This document shows, in pieces, positions 44,435 to 54,005 of a DNA stretch of 64,000 nucleotides. How positions within the stretch are numbered: the stretch's first letter is position 1; every line of letters starts with the position of its first letter. The translations under genes and the position numbers were made by a program. Under the pieces are notes generated by a model. The model had not been told where the DNA came from. It saw only the letters and a list, made by a program, of their open reading frames with translations, and ran no database searches. The stretch comes from Rubrivivax sp. (GTDB lineage: Bacteria; Pseudomonadota; Gammaproteobacteria; Burkholderiales; Burkholderiaceae_C). The DNA is taken from positions 1 to 64,000 of the forward strand of contig JADJYX010000011.1 of NCBI GenBank assembly GCA_016719535.1, in the 5' to 3' direction.

Positions 44435-46507
44435 TCAACCGGCGGCGCGTGCCACCTCGCCCAGGGCCTGGGCGATGAACTGGCCGCGTTCGATCGCCGC
44501 CGCCAGGCCGGCGGCGCGCAGCTTGTGCAGCGTGGTGCTCGTCATCGAATGCTTGACGGCGCTCTGGCGCCCGCTGAAGACGAAGAGCGAGCGGTCCAGG
44601 CTGCGCCAGACCAGTTGCGCATTGGTCCAGCGGCCCTGGACGAACAGCCGGCACAGGGTGCCGGGTTCGAGCGCGCCGAGCCAGGCTTCGCAGGCGGCAT
44701 GGGCGCGCTGGCTGGCTTCGGGGCCGGGGCCCATGTCGATCTGCACCGTGGCCAGGGCCTCGTGCAGGCCGAGCGGATCGACCGCGGTGTGCACGGCCGG
44801 CCCGGTGTCGGCTTCATCGTCGGCCGCGTCCTCGCTGTCGGCGGCGCCGCCGCCCGCATGCAGCGCCGTGGCCGCGGGTCGGGTGTCGTCGACGCTGTGC
44901 AGCGTGTGGCGGGCGTCGGTCCAGGGCCTGCGCAGGCTGCGGCCGAGGTCGGCCAGCTCGGCCTCGACGCGGGCCGGCGGCAGTCCGGCCTCGGTCAGGC
45001 CCAGCCGCGCATGGGTCATGCAGCGCGTATAGACATCCGCCGCCAGCGCGCGGTTGTGCGGCCGGCTGCAGGCGTCGAGCAGGGTTTCGATCATCTCGGC
45101 CTGCACCTGGAACTGGGTGCTGTCGAAGCCGTGCTGCTGCGCGCTGTGCGCCAGCGCCGTGGTCCAGGGCCCGACCAGAAACTGATGCAGCGCGGCCGGC
45201 ACCGGCGTGCCGCGCAGCTGCTGCAGGATCTGCTCGCGCACGCGCGTCTCGATCTCGTCGCGCACCAGCTGGGCCTGCATGACGGCGGCCTGCGGGGCCA
45301 GTTGCCGTGCCTCGGCGTCGAGCCGGTCGGAGGCGGCGTCGTCCATCGCGTCCAGCGCCACGCGCAGCTGCGTGGCATCGGGCGGGTCGGTCTGCTCCAG
45401 CCGGCTGACGGCGGCCTCGAAGGCGGCGCCCGGCTGGCCGGCCTGCGTGAAGTCGATGTCGTCCAGCACGGCGCCGGTCGATACCAGCCGGTCGAGCAGC
45501 TGCCACAGCGGGTGCTCGGGCAGGCGCCACAGCTCGGGCTCGCTCACCGCCATTCGCCGGGCCGGCGATTCCAGGCGGCGGATCAGCGTGCGCGTGCCCT
45601 CGGTCAGCCCGGCACGGCGGTGCAGCACCGCCAGCAGCTTGGCCATGATCTCGGCCGGCGGCTGGGCGGTGCCGTCTTCGCCGCCGTCGGCAGCCGCCAG
45701 CCGCCGCAGCGCCTGCTCGGCCATCGCCCAGGGTGCCGCCGAGCCGGGCATGCGGCCGACGATGTGGGTGCGCAGCGGCCCTTCGTCGGGGCCGTCGTCG
45801 CCGTCCGCGCCGGCATCGCGCAGGCCGCCGGGCAGGTCGCGCGAGACATAGTGCAGGGGTTGCACGCCCCAGGCGTTGAGCAGCGCCACCTGGTGCGCAT
45901 AGACCGGGGCCAGCTGGGCACCGAGCGCGGGGGCCAGCCGGCGCAGCAGGTCCAGCCGCTGCTGGGGTTCGAGTCCGAAGCCGGCGACGCCCTGCCGCAG
46001 CCCGCGCGCCACCACCGTCGGGCGCATCGGGTGGGCATCGGGCCTGACGTTGCACAGGCCGCGCAGCGCGGAGCAGCGGGCGGCCAGGTCGCGCAGCGTG
46101 GCGTCCGACTCCAGCTCGGCGACCTGGACCAGCCGCGACAGGGCGATGTCCTCGTCGATGGTGTCCTCGTCCAGCAGCGACAGCGCCTGCACCGACGCCG
46201 CGGCGGCGCGGGGCCCGCTGTCGTGGCCTTGCAGCTCCTCGTCGATGGCCTGCCCGATGGCCCGCACCAGACCCTGTTGCCAGACCGGGCGCTGCGCACG
46301 CAGGCTCTGGCGCAGCGCGGCCAGCCGCGCACGGTCGGCGGGCAGCGCCGTGGCCTGCGCGGCGCCGTCCAGCGCCTCGACGGCCGCTTCCAGGCCGACG
46401 GAAAGCCACTCGCCCAGGCCCTGGTGCAGGGCGCGGGCGAACGCCGACAGCGTGGACGAGGCGGATGCGCTGCGGTCGACGGCGACCGGAGCCTGGGCAG
46501 CTGGCAT
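44435..46507 (-). CDS. DUF1631 family protein
   Basis: A 690-residue cytoplasmic protein of the DUF1631 family, which is restricted largely to beta- and gammaproteobacteria and has no assigned biochemical role. The length is normal for the family. Landmarks are LLDEDTIDEDIALSRLVQVA near residue 105, TIVGRMPG-like text near 235, and the C-terminal block CRLFVQGRWTNAQLVWRSLD followed by RSLFVFSGRQSAVKHSMT, which resembles a PilZ-like beta segment often seen at the end of these proteins. The next gene encodes a c-di-GMP phosphodiesterase, so a c-di-GMP-related role is suggested but unproven. ATG 46507 has only a weak ribosome binding site. Confidence 0.8.
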   Translation of the reverse strand: MPAAQAPVAVDRSASASSTLSAFARALHQGLGEWLSVGLEAAVEALDGAAQATALPADRARLAALRQSLRAQRPVWQQGLVRAIGQAIDEELQGHDSGPRAAAASVQALSLLDEDTIDEDIALSRLVQVAELESDATLRDLAARCSALRGLCNVRPDAHPMRPTVVARGLRQGVAGFGLEPQQRLDLLRRLAPALGAQLAPVYAHQVALLNAWGVQPLHYVSRDLPGGLRDAGADGDDGPDEGPLRTHIVGRMPGSAAPWAMAEQALRRLAAADGGEDGTAQPPAEIMAKLLAVLHRRAGLTEGTRTLIRRLESPARRMAVSEPELWRLPEHPLWQLLDRLVSTGAVLDDIDFTQAGQPGAAFEAAVSRLEQTDPPDATQLRVALDAMDDAASDRLDAEARQLAPQAAVMQAQLVRDEIETRVREQILQQLRGTPVPAALHQFLVGPWTTALAHSAQQHGFDSTQFQVQAEMIETLLDACSRPHNRALAADVYTRCMTHARLGLTEAGLPPARVEAELADLGRSLRRPWTDARHTLHSVDDTRPAATALHAGGGAADSEDAADDEADTGPAVHTAVDPLGLHEALATVQIDMGPGPEASQRAHAACEAWLGALEPGTLCRLFVQGRWTNAQLVWRSLDRSLFVFSGRQSAVKHSMTSTTLHKLRAAGLAAAIERGQFIAQALGEVARAAG

Positions 46508-46716
46508 GGAGTGACGAATCCGGTGACGAATCGGGTGGCGAGGGTAACGGCGGGACAGCGGATCTGAACCTCCGCAGTTTCGGCACCGGCGCGCCGATCT
46601 TGATGGCCCACGCCTTGGGCGAGTCAGATCTTTGCGCGCACGGCGGCCAGCTAGAGATGGACGTCTATTTTTTCTCGCCTGGCGGCCGGTTCGGTCCGTC
46701 GGGGCAGGGCAGAATA

Positions 46717-46728
46717 GAACGATCGTTC
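46717..46728. promoter_or_regulatory. Perfect 12-bp palindrome, probable TetR operator
   Basis: GAACGATCGTTC lies in the 241-nt divergent gap (46508-46748) between the DUF1631 gene and the TetR gene, 20 nt before the regulator's likely start. GAACG-x2-CGTTC palindromes are typical binding sites of TetR proteins that govern fatty-acid degradation genes. The following ttttattt makes the site locally AT-rich, consistent with a promoter. Nothing else is recognised in the gap. Binding by the adjacent TetR is inferred. Confidence 0.55.
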
Positions 46729-46748
46729 GTTTTATTTCTCCGCCAACC

Positions 46749-47438
46749 TTGAGCGCTGCCCGTCCCCTTGCCTCGCCGCCGTCGCGCTCCCTGCACAAGG
46801 GCCAGCAGACGCGCGCGACCATCCTCGATGCGGCGCTGACGCTGGCTTCGCACATGGGGCTGGAGGGGCTGTCCATCGGCGCGCTGGCCGAGGTGACGGG
46901 CATGAGCAAGTCGGGTGTCTTCGCCCACTTCGGCTCGCGCGAGGAACTGCAGATCTCGGTCATCCGCGAATACCACACGCGCTTCGAGGAGGAAGTCTTC
47001 TTCCCCGCCATCCGCGAGCCGCGCGGCCTGCCGCGGCTGCGTGCGCTGTTCGAGCGCTGGGTACGCCGCGTCTCGGTCGAGCTGGATTCCGGCTGCATCT
47101 ACATCAGCGGCGCGGTCGAGTTCGACGACCGTCCGGGCCCGGTGCGCGACGCGCTGGTGGAGATGGTGCGCACCTGGCACGCGGCGCTGGATCGCGCCAT
47201 CCGCGGCGCCATCGACGAAGGTCACCTGCGCGCCGATACCGATGCGGCGCAGATGCTGTTCGAGATCCACGGCCTGATCCTGGCCCTGCACCACGATGCG
47301 CGCTTCCTGCGCAACGACGGCACGCTGGTGCGTGCCCGCGCCGCCTTCGACCGCGTCGTGCGCGACCACGAATCGCCCCCCGCGCCCACACCCGCCGCCA
47401 CGCCGCCGCCGGCGCGCGCCGGCCGCGTGCGCCCCTGA
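46749..47438 (+). CDS. TetR family regulator of the beta-oxidation cluster
   Basis: A regulator of about 229 residues. The helix-turn-helix spans about residues 22-65 (TRATILDAALTLASHMGLEG, then LAEVTGMSKSGVFAHFGSRE). The C-terminal ligand domain contains MLFEIHGLILALHHDARFLR, a pattern of TetR proteins beside acyl-CoA dehydrogenase genes. The start is uncertain: a TTG at 46749 lies just after the palindromic operator, while an ATG at 46632 would place the operator inside the gene. The tail is proline/alanine-rich. It is the first gene of the fatty-acid degradation cluster and probably represses it until acyl-CoA binds. Confidence 0.85.
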   Translation: MSAARPLASPPSRSLHKGQQTRATILDAALTLASHMGLEGLSIGALAEVTGMSKSGVFAHFGSREELQISVIREYHTRFEEEVFFPAIREPRGLPRLRALFERWVRRVSVELDSGCIYISGAVEFDDRPGPVRDALVEMVRTWHAALDRAIRGAIDEGHLRADTDAAQMLFEIHGLILALHHDARFLRNDGTLVRARAAFDRVVRDHESPPAPTPAATPPPARAGRVRP

Positions 47439-47483
47439 CGCCGCACTTTCGTCCGCCTTCAACCCGATCCCGGAGGTTCTGCC

Positions 47484-49274
47484 ATGCCCCAGTACAACCC
47501 GCCCCTGCGCGACATGCAGTTCGTGCTGCACGAACTGCTCGGCGCCGCCGATGAGCTGAAGCTGATGCCCAGACACGCCGAGATCGACGCCGACACGCTG
47601 AATGCCGTGCTGGAAGAGGCCGGCAAATTTGCCGCCGAGGTGACGGCGCCGCTCAACAGCCCAGGCGACGCCGAAGGCTGCGCGCTCGACAAGGCCACGC
47701 ACGAGGTGCGCACGCCCAAGGGCTTCAAGGAGGCCTATGCAAAATATGTCGAAGGCGGCTGGCCGGCGCTGAGCTGCGACCCGGCCTACGGCGGCCAGGG
47801 CCTGCCGCTCGTGCTCAACCAGTGCCTGTACGAGATGCTCAATTCGGCCAACCAGGCCTGGACCATGTACCCGGGCCTGAGCCACGGCGCCTACGAGGCG
47901 CTGCACGCCCACGGCACCGACGAGCAGAAGGCGACCTACCTGCCCAGGCTGACCAGCGGTGAATGGACCGGCACCATGTGCCTGACCGAGCCGCATTGCG
48001 GCACCGACCTCGGCCTGCTGCGCAGCAAGGCCGAGCCGCAGGCCGACGGCAGCTACAAGCTCACCGGCCAGAAGATCTTCATCAGCGCCGGCGAGCACGA
48101 CATGGCCGCCAACATCGTGCACCTGGTGCTGGCCCGGTTGCCCGACGCGCCGGCCGGCAGCAAGGGCATCAGCCTGTTCATCGTGCCCAAGTTCCTCGTC
48201 CATGCCGACGGCAGCCTGGGCGCGCGCAACGCCATCACCTGCGGTGCGCTCGAGCACAAGATGGGCATCCACGGCAATGCCACCTGCCAGATGAACCTCG
48301 ACGGCGCCGTCGGCACGCTGGTGGGCCAGCCCAACAAGGGCCTGCAGGCGATGTTCGTGATGATGAATGCCGCGCGCCTGGGCGTGGGCAACCAGAGCCT
48401 GGGCCTGACCGAGGTGGCCTACCAGAATGCCGTGGCCTATGCCAAGGACCGCATCCAGATGCGCGCGCTGTCGGGCCCGAAGGCGCCCGACAAGCCGGCC
48501 GACCCCATCATCGTGCACCCCGACGTGCGCAAGATGCTGCTCACCGCCCGCGCCTATGCCGAGGGCGGCCGCGCGCTGGCGATCTATATCGCGCTGCTGA
48601 TCGACAAGGAGCTGTCCAGCGACGACGCCGACGAGCGCAAGGAGGCTGCCGACCTGGTGGCGCTGCTGACGCCGATCGTCAAGGCCTTCCTCACCGACAA
48701 CGGCTGGATCGCCACCAGCCACTGCCAGCAGGTCTTCGGCGGCCACGGCTATATCCACGAATGGGGCATGGAGCAGTTCGTGCGCGACAGCCGCATCAAC
48801 ATGATCTACGAGGGCACGAATACCGTGCAGTCGCTGGACCTGCTGGGGCGCAAGGTGCTGGGCGACAACGGCGCCAGGCTGAAGAAGTTCGGCAAGCTGA
48901 TCCAGCAGTTCGTCGAGGACGAGGGCACGAACGAGGCGATGCAGGAATTCGTCAACCCGCTGGCCGACCTGGGCGACAAGGTCACCAAGCTGACGATGGA
49001 AATCGGCATGAAGGCCATGGGCAATGCCGACGAGGTGGGCGCCGCCGCGGTGGACTACCTGCGCATCTGCGGCCACCTCACCTTTGCCTATTTCTTCGCC
49101 CGCATGGCCAAGATCGCGCTCGCCAGGCAGGACAGCGGCGACCCCTTCTACACCGCCAAGCTGGCCACCGCGCGCTTCTATTTCGCCAAGCTGCTGCCCG
49201 AGACGGCCGGCCTCATCCGCAGCTGCCGCGCCGGCCTGCAGCCCTTGATGGCGATGGACGAGGCGCTGTTCTGA
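47484..49274 (+). CDS. Acyl-CoA dehydrogenase
   Basis: A 596-residue FAD enzyme of the large acyl-CoA dehydrogenase type, performing the first oxidation of beta-oxidation. Family features are MCLTEPHCGTDLGLLRSKAE, FISAGEHDMAANIVHLVLAR, the FAD/active-site region VFGGHGYIHEWGMEQFVRDS and the catalytic glutamate in MIYEGTNTVQSLDLLGRKVL. The C-terminal 100-residue extension is usual in this subclass. GGAGG-type sequence precedes ATG 47484. The gene is followed within a few dozen bases by DUF2147 and the other beta-oxidation genes on the same strand. Chain-length preference is unknown. Confidence 0.95.
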   Translation: MPQYNPPLRDMQFVLHELLGAADELKLMPRHAEIDADTLNAVLEEAGKFAAEVTAPLNSPGDAEGCALDKATHEVRTPKGFKEAYAKYVEGGWPALSCDPAYGGQGLPLVLNQCLYEMLNSANQAWTMYPGLSHGAYEALHAHGTDEQKATYLPRLTSGEWTGTMCLTEPHCGTDLGLLRSKAEPQADGSYKLTGQKIFISAGEHDMAANIVHLVLARLPDAPAGSKGISLFIVPKFLVHADGSLGARNAITCGALEHKMGIHGNATCQMNLDGAVGTLVGQPNKGLQAMFVMMNAARLGVGNQSLGLTEVAYQNAVAYAKDRIQMRALSGPKAPDKPADPIIVHPDVRKMLLTARAYAEGGRALAIYIALLIDKELSSDDADERKEAADLVALLTPIVKAFLTDNGWIATSHCQQVFGGHGYIHEWGMEQFVRDSRINMIYEGTNTVQSLDLLGRKVLGDNGARLKKFGKLIQQFVEDEGTNEAMQEFVNPLADLGDKVTKLTMEIGMKAMGNADEVGAAAVDYLRICGHLTFAYFFARMAKIALARQDSGDPFYTAKLATARFYFAKLLPETAGLIRSCRAGLQPLMAMDEALF

Positions 49275-49315
49275 GGCCAAGATCGACCATTCGAACCACG
49301 ACCGGGAGACCCGAT

Positions 49316-49747
49316 ATGCGCCATCTGATTGCCACCCTCACGCTGGCCCTGCTGGCCGGCACCGCCGCTGCCCAGGCCTCGCCGGCCGGCCTGTGGAAGA
49401 CCATCGACGACGAGACCCAGCAGGAAAAGTCGCTGGTGCGCATCGTCGACAACGGCGGCACGCTGGTCGGCCGCATCGAGAAGCTGACCGATCCCGCCAA
49501 GGCCGACGCCAAGTGCGACAAGTGCGAGGGCGCGAAGAAGGACCAGCCGATCACCGGCATGACCATCGTCGAAGGCGTGAAGAAGAATGCCGCCGAGCCC
49601 TGGTGGGACGGCGGCACCATCCTCGACCCCAACAACGGCAAGACCTACAAGGTGCGTCTGACGCCCAAGGACGATGGCAAGAAGCTGGAAGTGCGCGGCT
49701 TCATCGGCCCCTTCTACCGCAACCAGACCTGGATCCGGGTTCAATGA
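49316..49747 (+). CDS. DUF2147 domain exported protein
   Basis: A 143-residue protein with a clear signal peptide (RHLIATLTLALLAGTAAAQA, cleavage near residue 20). The mature part is the DUF2147 fold: GLWKTIDDETQQEKSLVRIV, GGTLVGRIEKL, a CDKCEG pair of cysteines, WWDGGTILDPNNGKTYKVRL and GFIGPFYRNQTWIRV. This family is lipocalin-like and periplasmic, of unknown ligand, and repeatedly found beside fatty-acid degradation genes in betaproteobacteria. GGGAG precedes ATG 49316. It lies between the acyl-CoA dehydrogenase and the hydroxyacyl-CoA dehydrogenase genes. Confidence 0.9.
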   Translation: MRHLIATLTLALLAGTAAAQASPAGLWKTIDDETQQEKSLVRIVDNGGTLVGRIEKLTDPAKADAKCDKCEGAKKDQPITGMTIVEGVKKNAAEPWWDGGTILDPNNGKTYKVRLTPKDDGKKLEVRGFIGPFYRNQTWIRVQ

Positions 49748-49750
49748 CCC

Positions 49751-49820
49751 CCCCGAAGCGCCTGCGGCGCCTCCCCCCAGGGGGCGCCCCCAGCGGCCCG
49801 GCAAAGCCGGATCCGCGCCG
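49751..49820. repeat. GC-rich palindromic intergenic repeat (Comamonadaceae type)
   Basis: Just after the DUF2147 stop, GGCGCC-tccccccagg-GGGCGCC-like palindromes (about 49766-49789) are followed by CCGGC-aaa-GCCGG. This combination of a C5-A-G5 palindrome and a cggcaaagccgg hairpin is a common dispersed repeat of Comamonadaceae genomes. A second, diverged copy lies 240 nt further on, inside the next gene. It could stabilise or end the upstream transcript. Confidence 0.6.
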
Positions 49821-49862
49821 GCCGCTTGACGACGATGCTGGCGCCTGTGCGCCCTGGAGAAC

Positions 49863-52321
49863 ATGAAGATGACAAACCGATTCCCCGTCCGCAAGGTCGC
49901 CGTGCTCGGCGCCGGCGTCATGGGCGCGCAGATTGCCGCCCACCTGGTCAACTGCAAGGTGCCGGTGGTCCTGTTCGACTTGCCCGCCAAGCCTGGCCCC
50001 CAGGCTTCGCCACCCCCGAGGGGGCCGTGAAGTCGACCGGCGAAGCCGGATCGGCTTCGGTCCCCAAGAACGGCATCGCCCTGCGCGCCATCGACAACCT
50101 GAAGAAGCTCAAGCCCGCACCGCTGGGCGTGGCCGACGACGCGGCGCTGATCCAGCCCGCCAACTACGAGGAGCACCTGGCGCTGCTGGGCCAGTGCGAC
50201 CTGGTGATCGAGGCCATTGCCGAGCGCATGGACTGGAAGCTGGACCTCTACACGAAGATCGCACCGGCCCTGGCCGCGCACGCCATCGTGGCCAGCAACA
50301 CCTCGGGCCTGTCGATCACCAAGCTGAGCGAGGCGCTGCCCGAGACCATCCGCCCGCGCTTCTGCGGCATCCACTTCTTCAACCCGCCGCGCTACATGGC
50401 GCTGGTGGAGCTGATCAACACCCCGGCCACGCAGCCCGAGGTGCTGGACCAGCTGGAAGCCTTCGTCACCACCGCGCTGGGAAAAAGCGTGGTGCGCGCC
50501 AAGGACACGCCCAATTTCGTGGCCAACCGCGTGGGCATCGCCGGCATGCTGGCGACGATCAAGGAGGCCGAGAACTTCGGCCTGTCCTACGACGTCGTCG
50601 ACGACCTCACCGGCAAGAAGCTGGGCCGCGCCAGCAGCGGTACCTTCCGCACCGCCGACGTGGTGGGCCTGGACACCATGGCCCATGTCATCGAGACGCT
50701 GCAGGACAATCTGGCCGACGACCCCTTCTATCCCAGCTACGCCACGCCGCCGGTGGTGAAGGCCTTGATCGAGAAGGGTGCGCTGGGCCAGAAGACGGGT
50801 GCCGGCTTCTACAAGAAGGTGGGCAAGGACATCCTGCGCCTGGACCCGGCCAAGGGCGACTATGTGCCCGGCGGTGCCAAGGTCGAGCCCATCGTCGAGC
50901 GCATGCTCAAGAAGCCGGCCGCCGAGCGGCTGAAGCTGCTGCGCGAAAGCAGCAACCCGCAGGCGCAGTTTTTGTGGGCCATCCTGCGTGATGCCTTCCA
51001 CTATGCCGCCGTGCACCTGGAAGCCATCGCCGACAGCGCGCGCGACGTCGACTTCGCGATGCGCTGGGGCTTCGGCATGAAGCAGGGCCCCTTCGAGCTG
51101 TGGCAGGAGGCCGGCTGGCAGCAGGTGGCGCAATGGGTCAAGGACGACATCGACGCCGGCAAGGCGCTGTGCCAGGCGCCGCTGCCCGACTGGGTGTTCG
51201 ATGGACGCACCGGCGTGCACACGCCCGAGGGCAGCTGGAGCCCGGCGAAGAAGGCCTATGTGCCGAAGAGCCAGCTGGCCGTCTACTGCCGGCAGTATTT
51301 CCCCGAGAGCGTGCTCGGCAGCGGCGCCACCGAGCCGCTGAAGGCCGGCACCGAGGTGTGGAAGAACGACGAGGCGCGCGTGTGGACGCTCGACGGCGAG
51401 GTGCTGATCCTGAGCATCACCGCCAAGCTGCACCTCATCAGCCCGGCGGTGATGGAAGCCCTCGGCAAGGCCATCGACCTGGCCGAGAGCCGCTACCAGG
51501 GCCTGGTGATCTGGTCGCCCGACGATGTCTTCTCGGCCGGCGCCAACCTCGAATCGCTGATGCCGGTGTTCATGAAGAGCGGCTCCAAGGGCATCCTGCC
51601 GGTGGTCAAGCAGTTGCAGGACCTGATGCTGCGCCTGCGCTACGCCCAGGTGCCGGTGGTCAGCGCGATGCGCGGCATCGCGCTCGGCGGAGGCTGCGAA
51701 CTGGCCGTCTACAGCCACCGGCGCGTGGCGGCGATGGAAACCTATGTCGGCCTGGTCGAGGTGGGCGTGGGCCTGGTGCCGGCCGGCGGCGGCCTGGCCT
51801 ATATCGCGCGCCGTGCCGCCGAGATGGCGGGTGCCGCCAATGCCAATGCCGACATCCTCAAATTCCTCACCGACGGCTTCACCAACGCCGCCATGGCCAA
51901 GGTGGGCACGAGCGCGATCGAATCGCGCAGGCTCGGCTACCTGCTGTGGAGCGACGTGATCGTGCCGCACAAGGACGAGCTGCTGTTCGTGGCGCTGGCG
52001 CAGGCCAGGGCCATGGCCGCCAGCGGCTGGCGCCCTCCGACGCAGGCGATGATCCCGGTGGCCGGCCGCAATGCGGTGGCCACCATCAAGGGCCAGCTCG
52101 CCAACATGCGCGACGGCGGCTTCATCAGCGCGCACGACTTCCACATCGCCACGCTGATCGCCGAGGTGGTGTGCGGCGGTGACGTCGACGCCGGCTCGCT
52201 GGTGAGCGAGGCCTACCTGATGACGATGGAGCGCGAGCGCTTCTGCGCCCTGCTCGACCACCCCAAGACGCAGGAACGCATCATGGGCATGCTTCAAACG
52301 GGCAAGCCCGTGCGGAATTGA
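49863..52321 (+). CDS. 3-hydroxyacyl-CoA dehydrogenase / enoyl-CoA hydratase (FadN type), interrupted near the N-terminus
   Basis: A bifunctional beta-oxidation enzyme of about 797 residues, dehydrogenase domain first. ATG 49863 starts the NAD-binding fold: VRKVAVLGAGVMGAQIAAHL, then VVLFDLPAK. There the frame meets about 65 extra nucleotides and a TGA at 50030; the rest continues in another frame from PKNGIALRAIDNLKKL to 52321. Conserved parts are ASNTSGLSI, FCGIHFFNPPRYMALVELI, and in the hydratase half VFSAGANLESLMPVF and GIALGGGCELAVYS. The remainder of the gene is intact and well conserved. If the insertion is real, the protein loses its Rossmann fold unless translation restarts downstream. 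Confidence 0.85.
49992..50062. repeat. Palindromic repeat inserted in the hydroxyacyl-CoA dehydrogenase gene
   Basis: Between the codons for LPAK and PKNG, where homologues have about two residues, lie 71 nt. They contain GGCCCCC-aggcttcgccac-and-CCCCGAGGGGGCC-type palindromes and the hairpins CCGGC-gaa-GCCGG and CGAAGCCG-gat-CGGCTTCG. The composition matches the repeat at 49751-49820. Net insertion is about 65 nt (2 modulo 3), which shifts the frame and introduces a TGA at 50028-50030. Confidence 0.6.
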
Positions 52322-52328
52322 GCCATCG

Positions 52329-52774
52329 ATGAGCGACGCAACGCGTACCGGATCCCTCCCCCTCTGCCGCTTGCGGGAGCGGGCAGGGGTGAGGGCGCGT
52401 GGCCTGCGCGCAAATGCCGCCGACGCCGAACGCCGCCTGTGGTCGCAGCTGCGCAACCGGCAACTGGCTGGCCGCAAGTTCCGCCGCCAGCACCCGGTCG
52501 GGCCGTTCATCGCCGACTTTGCCTGCCTGGAGGCGCGGCTGGTCGTCGAGGTGGATGGCGGCCAGCACTTCGGGGCCGAGGCGCTGCAGGCCGATGCTGG
52601 CCGCACCGAGGCCCTGAAGGACGCCGGCCTCGAGGCGCTTCGATTCGACAACCGGCAGGTGCTGACACAAACCGAAGCCGTGCTGGCGGCCATCCAGCAA
52701 TGGCTGCAAGGCCATGACCCTCACCCCAACCCTCTCCCGCAGGCGGGAGCGGGGGCTTCTCGCAAGGAATCGCC

Positions 52775-52778
<4 letters not shown>
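52329..52778 (+). CDS. DUF559 (Vsr-like endonuclease fold) protein framed by palindromic repeats
   Basis: A 149-residue protein. The DUF559 core spans residues of about 30-130: ADAERRLWSQLRNRQLAGRK, FRRQHPVGPFIADFACLEAR and LVVEVDGGQHFG, with the acidic residues of the very-short-patch-repair endonuclease fold. The first 28 residues (LPLCRLRERAGVRARGL) and the last 18 (PHPNPLPQAGAGASRK) are translated from two palindromic repeats in opposite orientation, so the gene ends lie inside repeats. It separates the hydroxyacyl-CoA dehydrogenase and thiolase genes and overlaps the thiolase start by 4 nt. Function of DUF559 proteins is unproven; nuclease activity is inferred from fold. Confidence 0.8.
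52353..52396. repeat. Left copy of REP-like palindrome
   Basis: A GC-rich palindrome of the widespread kind with a gcttgcgggagcgggcaggg centre and a ggtgagggcg end. It is an inverted copy of the repeat at 52716-52766, so the two border the DUF559 core. Its left side overlaps the DUF559 start region. Confidence 0.6.
52716..52766. repeat. Right copy of REP-like palindrome
   Basis: Sequence around accctcaccccaaccctctc, followed by a CCCGC-agg-CGGG hairpin, matches the reverse complement of the copy at 52353-52396. The thiolase ribosome binding site (AAGGA, 52762-52766 and on) lies at its right edge. Confidence 0.6.
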
Positions 52779-53974
<1,196 letters not shown>

Positions 53975-54005
53975 GCGGCGCCGACGGTCGAACACGGAGA
54001 CAAGC

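Noticed and set aside
42296..46567. A 1423-residue plus-strand frame opposite the EAL and DUF1631 genes
   Set aside because: Same shadow effect; the opposite strand encodes intact EAL motifs and a full DUF1631 protein.
46665..52693. Very long minus-strand frames of 871 and 1171 residues
   Set aside because: They lie antisense to the beta-oxidation genes, whose catalytic motifs are intact on the plus strand.
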